In this document: in pieces, positions 1-8,734 of the stretch | Layout: each line of letters opens with the position of its first letter | How positions within the stretch are numbered: position 1 is the stretch's first letter | Assembly (NCBI RefSeq): GCF_003863335.1 | Contig: NZ_RRAZ01000001.1 | Location: 1-64,000 of the forward strand | Direction of reading: 5' to 3' | Origin: Falsigemmobacter faecalis | Lineage (GTDB): Bacteria; Pseudomonadota; Alphaproteobacteria; Rhodobacterales; Rhodobacteraceae | DNA: 64,000 nucleotides | Notes under the pieces: generated by a model | Databases searched by the model: none | Seen by the model: only the letters and a program-made list of their open reading frames with translations | What the model was told of the DNA's origin: nothing | Made by a program: the position numbers and the translations under genes

Positions 1-59
1 CAATCCGTGAAGGCGGCCGCACCGTTGGTGCAGGCGTCGTCGCCAAGATCATCAAGTAA
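1..59 (+). CDS. tuf: Elongation factor Tu, C-terminal end (partial)
   Basis: Only the last codons are present, starting inside an Ala codon and ending at TAA 57-59. The translated tail AIREGGRTVGAGVVAKIIK is the invariant C-terminus of bacterial EF-Tu, the GTPase that delivers aminoacyl-tRNA to the ribosome. Its place directly before rpsJ is the usual fus-tuf-rpsJ order of the str/S10 region. The rest of the gene lies outside the window. Confidence 0.93.
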   Translation, partial: IREGGRTVGAGVVAKIIK

Positions 60-73
60 TTGATCTTTGGAAG

Positions 74-93
74 GGTGCGGGCATGCCCGCACC
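74..93. promoter_or_regulatory. Perfect 20-bp palindrome between tuf and rpsJ
   Basis: Arms GGTGCGGGCA and TGCCCGCACC are exact reverse complements. In RNA they form about 8 base pairs closed by a four-base loop, 21 bases before the rpsJ ATG. No T-run follows, so it is not an ordinary intrinsic terminator. It may be an mRNA processing or stability hairpin, or an operator; function is inference. Confidence 0.5.
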
Positions 94-114
94 TGACCAT
101 CGAAGGGAAATCAG

Positions 115-423
115 ATGTCTGGACAAACCATCCGCATCCGGCTGAAAGCCTTCGATTACCGCGTCCTGGATGCCTCGACGCAGGAAATCGTAAACACCGC
201 GAAACGGACTGGCGCACATGTGCGTGGCCCGATTCCGCTTCCGAACCAAATCGAAAAGTTCACGGTTCTCCGTGGGCCGCACATCGATAAAAAGTCGCGT
301 GACCAGTGGGAAATCCGTACCCATAAGCGTCTCCTCGACATCGTAGATCCGACCCCGCAGACGGTGGACGCGCTGATGAAGCTCGACCTCGCCGCCGGCG
401 TGGATGTCGAGATCAAAGTATAA
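115..423 (+). CDS. rpsJ: 30S ribosomal protein S10
   Basis: The 102-residue product has normal S10 length and the family sequence throughout (start [19 protein letters not shown]; the [18 protein letters not shown] loop around residues 38-57). S10 sits in the head of the 30S subunit and also partners NusB in antitermination. The start has an AAGGGA ribosome binding site about 8 bases upstream. It is the first gene of the S10 operon, 14 bases before rplC. Confidence 0.98.
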   Translation: MSGQTIRIRLKAFDYRVLDASTQEIVNTAKRTGAHVRGPIPLPNQIEKFTVLRGPHIDKKSRDQWEIRTHKRLLDIVDPTPQTVDALMKLDLAAGVDVEIKV

Positions 424-437
424 GGGGGCAACAACAG

Positions 438-1160
438 ATGCGCTCTGGTGTTATCGCCAAGAAGCTGGGCATGACCCGGCTGTTCCTGGAAGACGGCAAA
501 CAGGTTCCTGTGACCGTTCTCCAGCTCGAAAACCTGCAGGTCGTGGCACAACGCACCGCTGAGAAAGATGGCTATTCGGCCGTTCAGCTCGGCGCGGGCA
601 ATGCCAAGGCAAAACGCACGACCGCCCCGATGCGCGGCCACTTCGCGAAAGCGAATGTTGCTCCGAAGCGCAAAGTGGCCGAGTTCCGCGTGTCGGCAGA
701 CAACCTGATCGAAGTGGGCGCGGAAATCACCGCTGAACACTATCTGGCAGGTCAGTTTGTTGACATCGCCGGTGTCTCGATCGGTAAAGGCTTCCAAGGC
801 GCTATGAAGCGTCACAACTTTGGTGGTCTTCGCGCGTCGCACGGTGTTTCGGTCTCGCACCGTTCGCACGGTTCGACCGGTCAGTGCCAGGACCCCGGTA
901 AGGTGTTCAAAGGCAAAAAGATGGCAGGCCACATGGGCGCCGTCCGCGTGACCACGCAAAACCTGCAGGTCGTCAAGACCGATGCAGACCGTGGTCTGAT
1001 CCTTGTCAAAGGTGCGGTCCCCGGCTCCAAAGGTGGTTGGGTCACGATCAAAGACGCGGTGAAGAAGCCGGCTCACGCCGATGCTCCGAAACCGGCTGCG
1101 ATTCGTGCCGCTGCTGCTGCTCCGGCTGCTGAAGTTGCAGTCGAAGGGGGTGAAGCATGA
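438..1160 (+). CDS. rplC: 50S ribosomal protein L3
   Basis: This 240-residue protein opens [16 protein letters not shown], the typical L3 N-terminus. The conserved central segment with GSTGQ and [11 protein letters not shown] (about residues 144-168) reaches toward the peptidyl transferase centre. An Ala/Pro-rich tail of about 30 residues extends beyond the core, common in alphaproteobacterial L3. The gene overlaps rplD by four bases (ATGA), so translation is likely coupled. Confidence 0.98.
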   Translation: MRSGVIAKKLGMTRLFLEDGKQVPVTVLQLENLQVVAQRTAEKDGYSAVQLGAGNAKAKRTTAPMRGHFAKANVAPKRKVAEFRVSADNLIEVGAEITAEHYLAGQFVDIAGVSIGKGFQGAMKRHNFGGLRASHGVSVSHRSHGSTGQCQDPGKVFKGKKMAGHMGAVRVTTQNLQVVKTDADRGLILVKGAVPGSKGGWVTIKDAVKKPAHADAPKPAAIRAAAAAPAAEVAVEGGEA

Positions 1161-1777
1161 AACTTGATGTGATCAAACTTGACGGCTCGAAAGCTGGCGA
1201 GATCGATCTGGACGAAGCGCTGTTCGGCCTTGAGCCGCGCGCCGACATCCTGCACCGCGTGGTCCGCTGGCAGCGTGCGAAAGCACAGGCCGGCACCCAC
1301 TCGACCCTGACCCGTGGTGAAGTTTCGTACTCCACCAAGAAGATCTATCGCCAAAAAGGCACCGGTGGCGCACGTCACGGGTCGCGCAAGGCGCCGATCT
1401 TCCGTCATGGTGGTGTGGTCAAAGGTCCGACCCCGCGTTCGCACGCCCATGATCTGCCGAAGAAGTTCCGCGCTCTTGGCCTGAAGCACGCTCTGTCGGC
1501 GAAAGCCAAAGCAGGCGAGCTGGTGGTTCTTGAGGCTGCGGCTCTGTCCGCTCCGAAAACCGCAGAGCTGGCGAAAGCCAAAGAGGCTCTGGGCTGGAAG
1601 CGTACCCTGATCATCGACGGCGCGTCGATCGATGATAACTTCGCTAAAGCTGCCCGTAACCTGGAAGGCGTTGATGTCCTCCCGGGGATCGGTGCCAACG
1701 TCTACGACATCCTGAAGCGTGACGTTCTCGTCATCACCAAAGCAGGTGTCGAAGCTCTGGAGGCCCGCCTGAAATGA
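1157..1777 (+). CDS. rplD: 50S ribosomal protein L4
   Basis: This 206-residue L4 carries the conserved extended loop with [20 protein letters not shown] (about residues 63-82), which lines the nascent peptide exit tunnel. In enterobacteria L4 also autoregulates the S10 operon through its leader; no such leader is visible here. ATGA overlaps join it to rplC upstream and rplW downstream. Confidence 0.98.
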   Translation: MKLDVIKLDGSKAGEIDLDEALFGLEPRADILHRVVRWQRAKAQAGTHSTLTRGEVSYSTKKIYRQKGTGGARHGSRKAPIFRHGGVVKGPTPRSHAHDLPKKFRALGLKHALSAKAKAGELVVLEAAALSAPKTAELAKAKEALGWKRTLIIDGASIDDNFAKAARNLEGVDVLPGIGANVYDILKRDVLVITKAGVEALEARLK

Positions 1778-2070
1778 GCGTGAAACCGGAACAGTACGAC
1801 GTCATCCGCCGTCCGATCATCACCGAAAAAGCAACCCTCGCATCGGAAAACGGTGCTGTTGTTTTCGAAGTGTCGATCGATTCCTCGAAGCCGGAAATCA
1901 AAGCGGCTGTTGAGGCGGTGTTCGGCGTGAAGGTGAAGGCGGTTAACACCACCATCACCAAAGGCAAAGTCAAACGCTTCCGCGGCCGCCCCGGCGTTCG
2001 CTCGGACGTGAAGAAAGCCTATGTGACGCTCGAAGAGGGAAACACCATCGACGTCTCCACCGGTCTCTGA
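1774..2070 (+). CDS. rplW: 50S ribosomal protein L23
   Basis: The 98-residue product has the L23 hallmark segments RPIITEKAT near the N-terminus, the KVKAVNT segment and the basic [11 protein letters not shown] loop. L23 sits at the tunnel exit and docks trigger factor and SRP. It overlaps rplD by four bases. It is followed by a 181-bp gap containing a strong hairpin, so it may end the first segment of the S10 operon. Confidence 0.98.
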   Translation: MSVKPEQYDVIRRPIITEKATLASENGAVVFEVSIDSSKPEIKAAVEAVFGVKVKAVNTTITKGKVKRFRGRPGVRSDVKKAYVTLEEGNTIDVSTGL

Positions 2071-2089
2071 TATCAGATCGGCGAATCTC

Positions 2090-2114
2090 ACGGCCCCGGG
2101 TCACCCGGGGCCGT
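2090..2114 (+). terminator. Strong GC hairpin between rplW and rplB (possible internal terminator or attenuator)
   Basis: Arms ACGGCCCCGGG (2090-2100) and CCCGGGGCCGT (2104-2114) pair perfectly around a TCA loop, 20 bases after the rplW stop. The downstream sequence (GGCTCTTTTCGG) has only a short T-run displaced from the stem, so full termination is doubtful. It may cause partial readthrough or protect the upstream mRNA 3' end. The rest of the 181-bp gap up to rplB shows no gene. Confidence 0.5.
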
Positions 2115-2251
2115 GGCTCTTTTCGGATAAACCGAAGTTTTTCTGCCATGGCGACATGTCAGGATCGTGACGGAGCCGGAAATACAACGGGGATCTACGG
2201 AGCCCTTCACCGCAGGGATAAAATCCTGCCAGCAGACGGAAGACAGAAACC

Positions 2252-3091
2252 ATGGCATTGAAGTCGTATAAACCGACGACGCCTGGCCAGCGCGGGCTGG
2301 TACTGATCGACCGTTCGGAGCTTTGGAAAGGTCGTCCTGTCAAAGCCCTCACTGAGGGTCTGACCAAGACGGGTGGCCGGAACAACACCGGACGTATCAC
2401 GATGTGGCACAAGGGTGGCGGCGCGAAGCGTCTCTACCGTATTGTCGATTTTAAACGTCGTAAATTTGACATCGCAGCGACCGTTGAGCGGATCGAATAC
2501 GACCCGAACCGGACCGCATTCATCGCACTCGTGCGTTATGAAGATGGCGAAGTTACCTATATCCTGGCACCGCAGCGTCTTGCCATCGGCGATAAAGTTA
2601 TCGCTGGTGCGAAAGTCGACGTGAAGCCGGGCAACGCGATGCCCTTCTCGGGCATGCCGATCGGTACGATCGTTCACAACGTAGAACTGAAGCCCGGCAA
2701 AGGCGGCCAGCTGGCACGCGCTGCAGGTACCTATGCTCAGTTCGTCGGTCGTGACGGTGGCTACGCTCAGATCCGCCTTTCGTCGGGCGAACTGCGCATG
2801 GTCCGTCAGGAATGCATGGCCACCATCGGTGCCGTGTCGAACCCCGACAACTCGAACCAGAACTTCGGTAAAGCTGGTCGTATGCGTCACAAGGGCGTTC
2901 GCCCGACCGTTCGCGGTGTGGCGATGAACCCGATCGACCACCCGCACGGTGGTGGTGAAGGCCGGACCTCGGGTGGTCGTCACCCGGTTACGCCGTGGGG
3001 TAAGAGCACCAAGGGTGCCCGTACCCGTTCGAACAAGCAGACGGACAAGTATATCGTTCGTTCGCGTCACGCGAAGAAGAAGGGACGCTAA
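2252..3091 (+). CDS. rplB: 50S ribosomal protein L2
   Basis: This 279-residue L2 has the family length and landmarks: the N-terminal [15 protein letters not shown], the OB-fold and SH3-like domains, and the C-terminal motif with [17 protein letters not shown]. That loop contains the histidine important for peptidyl transferase activity (E. coli His229). It begins the segment rplB-rpsS-rplV-rpsC-rplP. Confidence 0.98.
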   Translation: MALKSYKPTTPGQRGLVLIDRSELWKGRPVKALTEGLTKTGGRNNTGRITMWHKGGGAKRLYRIVDFKRRKFDIAATVERIEYDPNRTAFIALVRYEDGEVTYILAPQRLAIGDKVIAGAKVDVKPGNAMPFSGMPIGTIVHNVELKPGKGGQLARAAGTYAQFVGRDGGYAQIRLSSGELRMVRQECMATIGAVSNPDNSNQNFGKAGRMRHKGVRPTVRGVAMNPIDHPHGGGEGRTSGGRHPVTPWGKSTKGARTRSNKQTDKYIVRSRHAKKKGR

Positions 3092-3094
3092 TCC

Positions 3095-3373
3095 ATGTCG
3101 CGCTCTGTTTGGAAAGGCCCCTTTGTCGACGCTTACGTCCTCAAGAAGGCCGAAAAAGCTCGGGATGCGGGCAAGTCGGATGTGATCAAAATCTGGTCGC
3201 GCCGCTCGACGATCCTGCCGCAATTCGTTGGTCTGACCTTTGGCGTCTACAACGGCCACAAGCACGTTCCCGTGACTGTGTCGGAAGAGATGATCGGCCA
3301 GAAGTTCGGCGAGTACTCGCCGACCCGGACCTATTACGGTCACGCGGCTGACAAAAAAGCCAAAAGGAAGTAA
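3095..3373 (+). CDS. rpsS: 30S ribosomal protein S19
   Basis: The 92-residue product begins [20 protein letters not shown] and contains the conserved [20 protein letters not shown] segment. S19 lies in the 30S head next to S13 and contacts the A-site finger. Only three bases separate it from the rplB stop, and its ribosome binding site lies inside the end of rplB (AAGGGA). Confidence 0.98.
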   Translation: MSRSVWKGPFVDAYVLKKAEKARDAGKSDVIKIWSRRSTILPQFVGLTFGVYNGHKHVPVTVSEEMIGQKFGEYSPTRTYYGHAADKKAKRK

Positions 3374-3376
3374 GCC

Positions 3377-3757
3377 ATGGGTATGGAAAAAAATCCGCGC
3401 CGCGTGGCGGACAACGAGGCGATGGCCATCGCTCGTATGCTCAAGGTCAGCCCTCAGAAGCTGAACCTGGTGGCAGCGATGATCCGCGGTAAGAAAGTTG
3501 ACAAGGCTCTGGCCGACCTCACCTTCTCGAAAAAGCGTATCGCTATCGACGTCAAGAAGTGCCTGCAGTCGGCTATTGCCAACGCTGAGAACAACCACGG
3601 CCTGGACGTGGATGATCTGATCGTTGCAGAAGCCTGGGTCGGCAAAAACATCACCCTGAAGCGTGGCCGTCCGCGTGCTCGTGGTCGCTTCGGCAAGATC
3701 ATGAAGCCCTTCGCCGAGATCACGATCAAGGTGCGTCAGAAAGGGGAGACTGCGTAA
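3377..3757 (+). CDS. rplV: 50S ribosomal protein L22
   Basis: L22 of 126 residues, with the conserved [17 protein letters not shown] helix and the beta-hairpin tip around [13 protein letters not shown], which narrows the exit tunnel and is where macrolide-resistance changes map in other bacteria. Two ATGs lie six bases apart; I chose the first because the upstream AAAGGAAG is suitably spaced and relatives start [15 protein letters not shown]. The stop overlaps the rpsC start by one base (TAATG). Confidence 0.97.
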   Translation: MGMEKNPRRVADNEAMAIARMLKVSPQKLNLVAAMIRGKKVDKALADLTFSKKRIAIDVKKCLQSAIANAENNHGLDVDDLIVAEAWVGKNITLKRGRPRARGRFGKIMKPFAEITIKVRQKGETA

Positions 3758-4473
3758 TGGGTCAGAAGGTCAACCCGATCGGGATGCGTCTCCAGGTCAA
3801 CCGCACCTGGGACAGCCGCTGGTATGCTGACTCGAAAGAGTATGGCAACCTTCTCCTTGAAGACCTCAAGATGCGTGAGTTCATCCACGAGGAATGCAAG
3901 GCAGCCGGTATTTCGCGCGTCATCATCGAGCGTCCGCACCGTAAGTGCCGTGTGACCATTCACACTGCACGTCCGGGCGTGATCATCGGCAAAAAAGGCG
4001 CTGACATTGAGACCCTTCGCAAGAAGCTCTCGGTGTTCACTGCCTCGGAACTCCACCTGAACATCGTCGAAGTCCGCAAGCCGGAAGTTGACGCTCAGCT
4101 GGTCGCCGAATCGATCGCTCAGCAGATGGAACGCCGTGTTTCGTTCCGCCGCGCCATGAAACGCGCTGTGCAGAACGCGATGCGCATGGGTGCCCTCGGC
4201 ATCCGTGTGAACGTGGCTGGCCGTCTGGGTGGTGCTGAAATCGCACGTACCGAATGGTACCGCGAAGGCCGCGTGCCGCTGCACACTCTGCGCGCCGACA
4301 TCGACTACGCCCTGTCCGAATCATCGACCCCTTACGGGATCATTGGTGTGAAGGTCTGGATCTTCAAGGGCGAGATCATGGAACACGACCCGCAGGCTCG
4401 TGACCGTCGCGCTGCCGAAGGCAACGACGCTCCGGCTCCGCGTGGTCCGCGTCGCGACCGCGATCGCGGCTGA
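3757..4473 (+). CDS. rpsC: 30S ribosomal protein S3
   Basis: The 238-residue S3 starts [20 protein letters not shown]. Its type II KH domain includes the GXXG-like loop [12 protein letters not shown] (about residues 75-86). The C-terminal domain holds [21 protein letters not shown]3 forms part of the mRNA entry helicase. An acidic/basic tail rich in Arg and Asp follows, usual for this order. Confidence 0.98.
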   Translation: MGQKVNPIGMRLQVNRTWDSRWYADSKEYGNLLLEDLKMREFIHEECKAAGISRVIIERPHRKCRVTIHTARPGVIIGKKGADIETLRKKLSVFTASELHLNIVEVRKPEVDAQLVAESIAQQMERRVSFRRAMKRAVQNAMRMGALGIRVNVAGRLGGAEIARTEWYREGRVPLHTLRADIDYALSESSTPYGIIGVKVWIFKGEIMEHDPQARDRRAAEGNDAPAPRGPRRDRDRG

Positions 4474-4489
4474 TAGGGAGTAGTGAACT

Positions 4490-4903
4490 ATGCTGCAACC
4501 GAAACGGACTAAGTTCCGCAAACAGCACAAAGGCCGCATCAAGGGCGAAGCAAAGGGCGGCTTTGAGCTGAACTTTGGCTCGTTCGCGCTGAAAGCCACC
4601 GAACCGGAGCGTGTTACCGCGCGCCAGATCGAGGCAGCCCGTCGTGCGATCACCCGCTACATGAAGCGCCAGGGTCGTGTTTGGATCCGCATTTTCCCGG
4701 ACGTTCCGGTTTCGTCGAAACCGACCGAAGTTCGTATGGGTAAAGGTAAAGGCTCCGTCGACTTCTGGGCGTGCAAAGTGAAGCCGGGCCGTATCATGTT
4801 CGAAATCGACGGCGTGTCCGAAGAGATCGCACGTGAGGCTCTGCGCCTTGGCGCGATGAAGCTTCCGGTCACCTCGCGCGTCGTCGTTCGCGAAGACTGG
4901 TAA
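4490..4903 (+). CDS. rplP: 50S ribosomal protein L16
   Basis: This 137-residue L16 has the landmarks [14 protein letters not shown] at the N-terminus and the conserved central block around [20 protein letters not shown], with a [10 protein letters not shown] loop near the A-site. It is the last gene of this segment; a strong intrinsic terminator follows the stop by 23 bases. In most bacteria rpmC follows directly, but here a permease gene intervenes. Confidence 0.98.
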   Translation: MLQPKRTKFRKQHKGRIKGEAKGGFELNFGSFALKATEPERVTARQIEAARRAITRYMKRQGRVWIRIFPDVPVSSKPTEVRMGKGKGSVDFWACKVKPGRIMFEIDGVSEEIAREALRLGAMKLPVTSRVVVREDW

Positions 4904-4926
4904 GATCTGGTCTTCGGACCAACAGA

Positions 4927-4953
4927 GGCCCCCGCGAAAGCGGGGGCCTTTTT
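4927..4953 (+). terminator. Intrinsic terminator after rplP
   Basis: Arms GGCCCCCGC (4927-4935) and GCGGGGGCC (4940-4948) with a GAAA tetraloop, followed directly by TTTTT. This is a textbook rho-independent terminator. It implies that transcription of the S10 operon largely ends here, before the inserted permease gene. Confidence 0.93.
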
Positions 4954-5214
4954 CATGCGTGATCGGTGAAACCTGTCGCGACGGGCGCATTCGCCCAGGC
5001 CCGGCCCTCATGTGTCAGGGATCGGGGGGCGGCAGGCAGCTCTGCCTGTGGTGGCGCCGGATTATTCACGGTTGTTTCAAAAAGATCCTGTTTGAATTTC
5101 CGCATAATGCGTGAAGGACCTTATCGTTTATAACGATATTACCAGGTTCGGATTTTTATCTTCATTTTCGAGATCCATCTGCGGGCCGCGTGTACACATT
5201 TCTGGGAGGGAAAG
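4954..5214 (+). promoter_or_regulatory. Upstream region of the NCS1 permease gene, with operator-like palindrome at 5122-5138
   Basis: No gene is visible between the rplP terminator and the permease start. The segment from about 5040 is AT-richer than its surroundings. It contains TATCGTT-TAT-AACGATA (5122-5138), a perfect inverted repeat with 7-base arms and a 3-base spacer, shaped like the site of a dimeric repressor such as a GntR- or TetR-type protein. A GGGAGG ribosome binding site precedes the ATG at 5215. I could not assign clear -35/-10 elements. Confidence 0.5.
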
Positions 5215-6657
5215 ATGTCATCGCTTGATCGGGCACAACATGCGCAGGGGGGCTCGGCGGATCCGGATGGAAACGCTCTGAACCCGGTAACCAAAGACCA
5301 GAAAAGCTGGGGATGGTTCGCCATTTTCAACATCTGGGCCAATGATATCCAGTCGCTCTTTGGCTATACGCTGGTGGCTTCGCTGTTCATTTCCTACGGC
5401 GTCGGTGGATGGACGGCCTTTGCGGCGCTGATCGCTGCGGCGCTGTTCGTCATGTGGATGGTGAACCTGTCGGGCGCACCGGGCGAGAAATACGGCATCC
5501 CCTATCCGGTGCTGGCGCGGGCCAGCCTTGGCACACAGGGCGGCAAGCTGCCCGCGATTTTGCGCGCCACTGTGGCGGTCTTCTGGTTCGGGGTTCAGGT
5601 CCATTTTGCCTCGACCGCGCTTTCTCTGCTGATCCGGTCTGTGACGGGGGTGCAGGATACGGCGATGATTTTCGGGATGTCCGGCGTGGACTGGCTGTCT
5701 TTCGTGCTGGTCTGGCTTTTCCATATCCTGATCTTCTGGCGCGGAATGGGCTGGGTTGAGACCTTCCTGAACATCGCCGGACCCTTTGTTTATGCGGTGA
5801 TGATCGGCCTTCTGATCGTGCTGTGGAACAAATCCGACGGCCAGTTGCTCTCGGCTACGGCGACCATTTTCGCCAATCCTGAAGGGACATTCTGGACCGA
5901 ATTGAAGGGCTTTGTGGCCATTGTTGGCACCATGGTGGCTTATTTCGCGGCCGTGATGATCAATTTCTCTGACTTCTCGCGCTATGCCAAAGACAAGCCG
6001 ACGATGATCAAAGGCAATCTGACCGGTCTGCCGCTGAACATGATCCTGTTCTCTGCGCTGGCATTGCTGACGACGGGCGGCGCGGCGGTGGTTTATGGTG
6101 AGGCGCTGGTGAACCCGACCGAGATCGTTGAGCGGACCGACAGCGTGCTGCTGAGTGTGGTGGCGGCGATCACCTTCTTTGCGGCGACCGTCGGGATTAA
6201 CCTCGTGGCGAACTTCATCCCGGCTGTGAACGGAATCGCAAGCCTGGCGCCCGAGCGAATCGGCTTTCGCAAGGCCGGTCTGATCACCTCAGGCTTCGCG
6301 CTGGTTATCGGCGGCTTCTGGACCGGCTTTATCAGCAACTTCGGGATTGGGGGTTTCGTGAACACCCTCGGTGCAACCCTGGCGCCGCTTTTTGGCATCA
6401 TGATCGTGGATTACTATGTCCACCGCCGTCAGCACCTCAATCTTGCGGATCTCTATGATATGGAGCGCGGGCGCTATCACTATGAGAATGGCTGGAACAG
6501 CGCCGCTGTGAAAGCCTTTGTGATCGCGGCGATCTTCTCGGTCCTGACCGTCTGGGTGCCGTGGTTCAGCTTCCTGTCGGGCTATAACTGGGTCATCGGG
6601 GCCGTGCTGGGCGGCGTGCTGATGCATGCTTTCACCCGGCAGCCGGTGCGGGCCTGA
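5215..6657 (+). CDS. NCS1-family nucleobase/allantoin-type permease
   Basis: The 480-residue product is a polytopic inner-membrane protein with about 12 hydrophobic segments. It shows the signature of the nucleobase:cation symporter-1 family (PucI/Mhp1/cytosine-purine-allantoin permeases): a soluble N-terminus, then NPVTKDQKSWGWFAIFNIW and an NDIQSLFGYTL helix 1, a substrate-site-like GFWTGFISNFGIGGFVNTLG region, and IVDYYV near helix 10. Such proteins import uracil, allantoin, hydantoins, purines or thiamine with Na+ or H+; the substrate cannot be read from sequence. No catabolic genes flank it; it lies alone between rplP and rpmC, with its own upstream region and downstream terminator. Base composition is not obviously foreign. 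Confidence 0.88.
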   Translation: MSSLDRAQHAQGGSADPDGNALNPVTKDQKSWGWFAIFNIWANDIQSLFGYTLVASLFISYGVGGWTAFAALIAAALFVMWMVNLSGAPGEKYGIPYPVLARASLGTQGGKLPAILRATVAVFWFGVQVHFASTALSLLIRSVTGVQDTAMIFGMSGVDWLSFVLVWLFHILIFWRGMGWVETFLNIAGPFVYAVMIGLLIVLWNKSDGQLLSATATIFANPEGTFWTELKGFVAIVGTMVAYFAAVMINFSDFSRYAKDKPTMIKGNLTGLPLNMILFSALALLTTGGAAVVYGEALVNPTEIVERTDSVLLSVVAAITFFAATVGINLVANFIPAVNGIASLAPERIGFRKAGLITSGFALVIGGFWTGFISNFGIGGFVNTLGATLAPLFGIMIVDYYVHRRQHLNLADLYDMERGRYHYENGWNSAAVKAFVIAAIFSVLTVWVPWFSFLSGYNWVIGAVLGGVLMHAFTRQPVRA

Positions 6658-6789
6658 CCGCAACGGCCGGGGAAGGTTCCTGGCCGTTCTGCAGGCGGTG
6701 CAGAAGACTTCGGTCTGTCTTTCGCCAGGTGGCGGCGGGCAGGCAGCCGCCGAACGGCCTTTAAAATAAGGCGATTTCGAAACTATCTC

Positions 6790-6818
6790 TTGCCACTGCC
6801 CCCGCTTGGGCCTATTGA
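6790..6818 (+). promoter_or_regulatory. Candidate sigma-70 promoter for rpmC-rpsQ
   Basis: TTGCCA (6790-6795) and TATTGA (6813-6818) are separated by exactly 17 bases. The predicted start is near 6825, so the transcript would begin directly with the terminator-like hairpin at 6826-6855. A promoter is needed here because rplP and the permease both appear to be terminated upstream. Confidence 0.45.
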
Positions 6819-6825
6819 GGCACAT

Positions 6826-6865
6826 CGCACGATTCCCTACGTGGGGAGTCGTGCGTGATTTTTTT
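6826..6865 (+). terminator. Intrinsic terminator or attenuator between permease and rpmC
   Basis: Arms CGCACGATTCCC (6826-6837) and GGGAGTCGTGCG (6844-6855) pair over 12 positions with one G-T wobble around a 6-base loop. After TGA comes a run of seven T. It can serve as the permease terminator. Because a good promoter ends a few bases upstream, it could equally be a leader attenuator of the rpmC unit. Confidence 0.8.
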
Positions 6866-6938
6866 GATCCACCAGATTAAAGGTCACCCTGAAATAAGCC
6901 GCAGGGGCCCTCTGGTGTATATGAAAAGGAAAAGGCGA

Positions 6939-7142
6939 ATGAGCGCCCAGGAACTTCGGTCCAAGACCCCGGACCAGCTTCGCGACGAACTGGTCGCCCT
7001 GAAAAAGGAAGCGTTTAACCTGCGCTTCCGTCAGGCAACCAACCAGCTTGATAACACTGCTCGTATGCGCTCCGTGCGTCGCGATGTTGCGCGTATCAAG
7101 ACCGTTCTGACCGAAATGGCCGCGCAAGCGGCAGCGAACTGA
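6939..7142 (+). CDS. rpmC: 50S ribosomal protein L29
   Basis: The chosen start gives 67 residues ([20 protein letters not shown]...), the normal L29 length, preceded by AAAAGGAAAAGG. An upstream in-frame start would add 28 residues that resemble no L29. L29 is a helical hairpin at the tunnel exit, next to L23. It is separated from rplP by more than 2 kb, unlike the standard order, and sits 10 bases before rpsQ. Confidence 0.95.
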   Translation: MSAQELRSKTPDQLRDELVALKKEAFNLRFRQATNQLDNTARMRSVRRDVARIKTVLTEMAAQAAAN

Positions 7143-7152
7143 GGGAAGCCAG

Positions 7153-7386
7153 ATGCCCCGTCGTATTCTTCAAGGCACCGTGACCTCGGACAAAAACGAA
7201 CAGACCATTACGGTTCTGGTCGAGCGTCGTTTCAAGCACCCGCTGCTGCAAAAGACCGTTCGTAAGTCGAAAAAATACCGCGCTCACGATGCGGATAACC
7301 AATTCAAGATTGGTGACAGCGTTCGCATCGTCGAATGTGCACCGATCTCGAAAACGAAGCGCTGGACGGTGGTGACGGAGGCCTGA
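7153..7386 (+). CDS. rpsQ: 30S ribosomal protein S17
   Basis: This 77-residue S17 has the OB-fold core [19 protein letters not shown], the [19 protein letters not shown] loop and the [14 protein letters not shown] segment. S17 is a primary 16S rRNA binder in the 30S body. It pairs with rpmC; a 96-bp gap with weak secondary structure (TCACTG/CAGTGA arms near 7421-7450) separates it from rplN. Confidence 0.97.
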   Translation: MPRRILQGTVTSDKNEQTITVLVERRFKHPLLQKTVRKSKKYRAHDADNQFKIGDSVRIVECAPISKTKRWTVVTEA

Positions 7387-7482
7387 GCACCCGCTCAAGC
7401 CTCCCTCATCGCTTCAGTTCTTCACTGAGCGAAACCCCGGGGCAGTGATGATCAGCTGTCTCCGAAGGTCGGGAGAAACCAA

Positions 7483-7851
7483 ATGATCCAGATGCAGACC
7501 AATCTGGATGTAGCTGACAACTCCGGCGCACGCCGAGTTCAGTGCATCAAGGTTCTGGGCGGCTCGCATCGCCGCTACGCATCCGTGGGCGACATCATCG
7601 TGGTGTCGGTCAAGGAGGCGATTCCTAAGGGTCGCGTTAAGAAAGGTGACGTCCGTAAGGCTGTCGTCGTTCGCACCGCGAAAGAAGTTCGTCGTGAAGA
7701 TGGCACCGCCATCCGTTTCGACCGCAATGCTGCTGTCATCCTGAACAACCAGGGTGAACCGGTCGGTACCCGTATTTTCGGGCCGGTCGTTCGTGAGCTT
7801 CGCGCGAAGAACTTCATGAAGATCATCTCGCTGGCGCCGGAGGTGCTGTGA
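7483..7851 (+). CDS. rplN: 50S ribosomal protein L14
   Basis: At 122 residues this has the exact L14 family length. Its landmarks are [17 protein letters not shown] at the start, the [15 protein letters not shown] segment and the C-terminal [13 protein letters not shown]14 binds 23S rRNA and bridges to h14 of 16S rRNA. A GGGAG ribosome binding site precedes the first of two close ATGs. It heads the run rplN-rplX-rplE-rpsN-rpsH-rplF-rplR. Confidence 0.98.
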   Translation: MIQMQTNLDVADNSGARRVQCIKVLGGSHRRYASVGDIIVVSVKEAIPKGRVKKGDVRKAVVVRTAKEVRREDGTAIRFDRNAAVILNNQGEPVGTRIFGPVVRELRAKNFMKIISLAPEVL

Positions 7852-7852
7852 T

Positions 7853-8158
7853 ATGGCTGCTAAGCTGAAAAAAGGCGACAAAGTTGTCGTTCTCACCGGC
7901 AAAGACAAAGGCAAACAGGGCGAAATCGCTTCTGTGAACCCGTCGGCGAACAAAGCTGTTGTCGAAGGCGTTAACACCGCCATCCGTCACACCCGTCAGT
8001 CGCAGACCTCGCAGGGCGGCCGCATCGCGAAATCGATGCCGATCGATCTGTCGAACCTCGCGCTGCTGGACGCAAACGGTAAAGCAACCCGCGTTGGCTT
8101 CCGCATGGAAGGCGACAAAAAGGTTCGCTTCGCCAAGACCACCGGGGATGCGATCTGA
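7853..8158 (+). CDS. rplX: 50S ribosomal protein L24
   Basis: The 101-residue product carries an N-terminal KOW domain ([20 protein letters not shown], residues 4-23) typical of L24, an assembly-initiator protein at the tunnel exit. It lies one base after the rplN stop, and its stop overlaps the rplE start (TGATG), so the three are translated in tight series. Confidence 0.98.
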   Translation: MAAKLKKGDKVVVLTGKDKGKQGEIASVNPSANKAVVEGVNTAIRHTRQSQTSQGGRIAKSMPIDLSNLALLDANGKATRVGFRMEGDKKVRFAKTTGDAI

Positions 8159-8715
8159 TGACCGATGCAACCTACACCCCGCGCCTGAAGGCTCTCTATG
8201 CGACCAGCGTCAAAGCTGCTCTCAAAGAAGAATTCGGCTACACCAACGTGATGCAACTCCCGAAGCTCGACAAAATCGTGCTGAACATGGGCGTTGGCGA
8301 AGCGGTTAAAGACACCAAGAAGGTCAAACAGGCCTCCGAGGAACTGTCGAAAATCGCAGGTCAGAAAGCAGTCGTCACTCACGCGAAAAAGTCGATCGCC
8401 GGCTTCCGCGTCCGTGAAGAAATGCCGCTGGGGACGAAAGTGACCCTGCGCGGTGACCGTATGTACGAATTCCTGGACCGTCTGATCAACGTCGCGCTTC
8501 CGCGCGTCCGCGACTTCCGCGGCGTGAAAGGCACCTCGTTCGACGGCCGTGGCAACTACGCCATGGGTCTGAAAGAGCACATCGTGTTCCCGGAGATCGA
8601 TTTCGACAAAGTCGACGAGATCCTCGGCATGGACATCATCATCTGCACCACCGCCAAGACCGACGCGGAAGCCAAGGCGCTGTTGAAGCAATTCAACATG
8701 CCCTTCATGGCCTGA
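8158..8715 (+). CDS. rplE: 50S ribosomal protein L5
   Basis: L5 of 185 residues, with the family blocks [40 protein letters not shown] and the C-terminal [17 protein letters not shown]. It binds 5S rRNA with L18 and contacts P-site tRNA. It shares one base with rplX upstream. Confidence 0.98.
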   Translation: MTDATYTPRLKALYATSVKAALKEEFGYTNVMQLPKLDKIVLNMGVGEAVKDTKKVKQASEELSKIAGQKAVVTHAKKSIAGFRVREEMPLGTKVTLRGDRMYEFLDRLINVALPRVRDFRGVKGTSFDGRGNYAMGLKEHIVFPEIDFDKVDEILGMDIIICTTAKTDAEAKALLKQFNMPFMA

Positions 8716-8734
8716 TCGCGGGAGGACATCACAT

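Noticed and set aside
156-3598. Long minus-strand frames across rpsJ-rplV
   Set aside because: They are mirror frames of highly expressed ribosomal protein genes with strong codon bias.
5040-5214. Purine or other known riboswitch before the permease
   Set aside because: No conserved aptamer core was recognisable; the palindrome fits a protein operator better.
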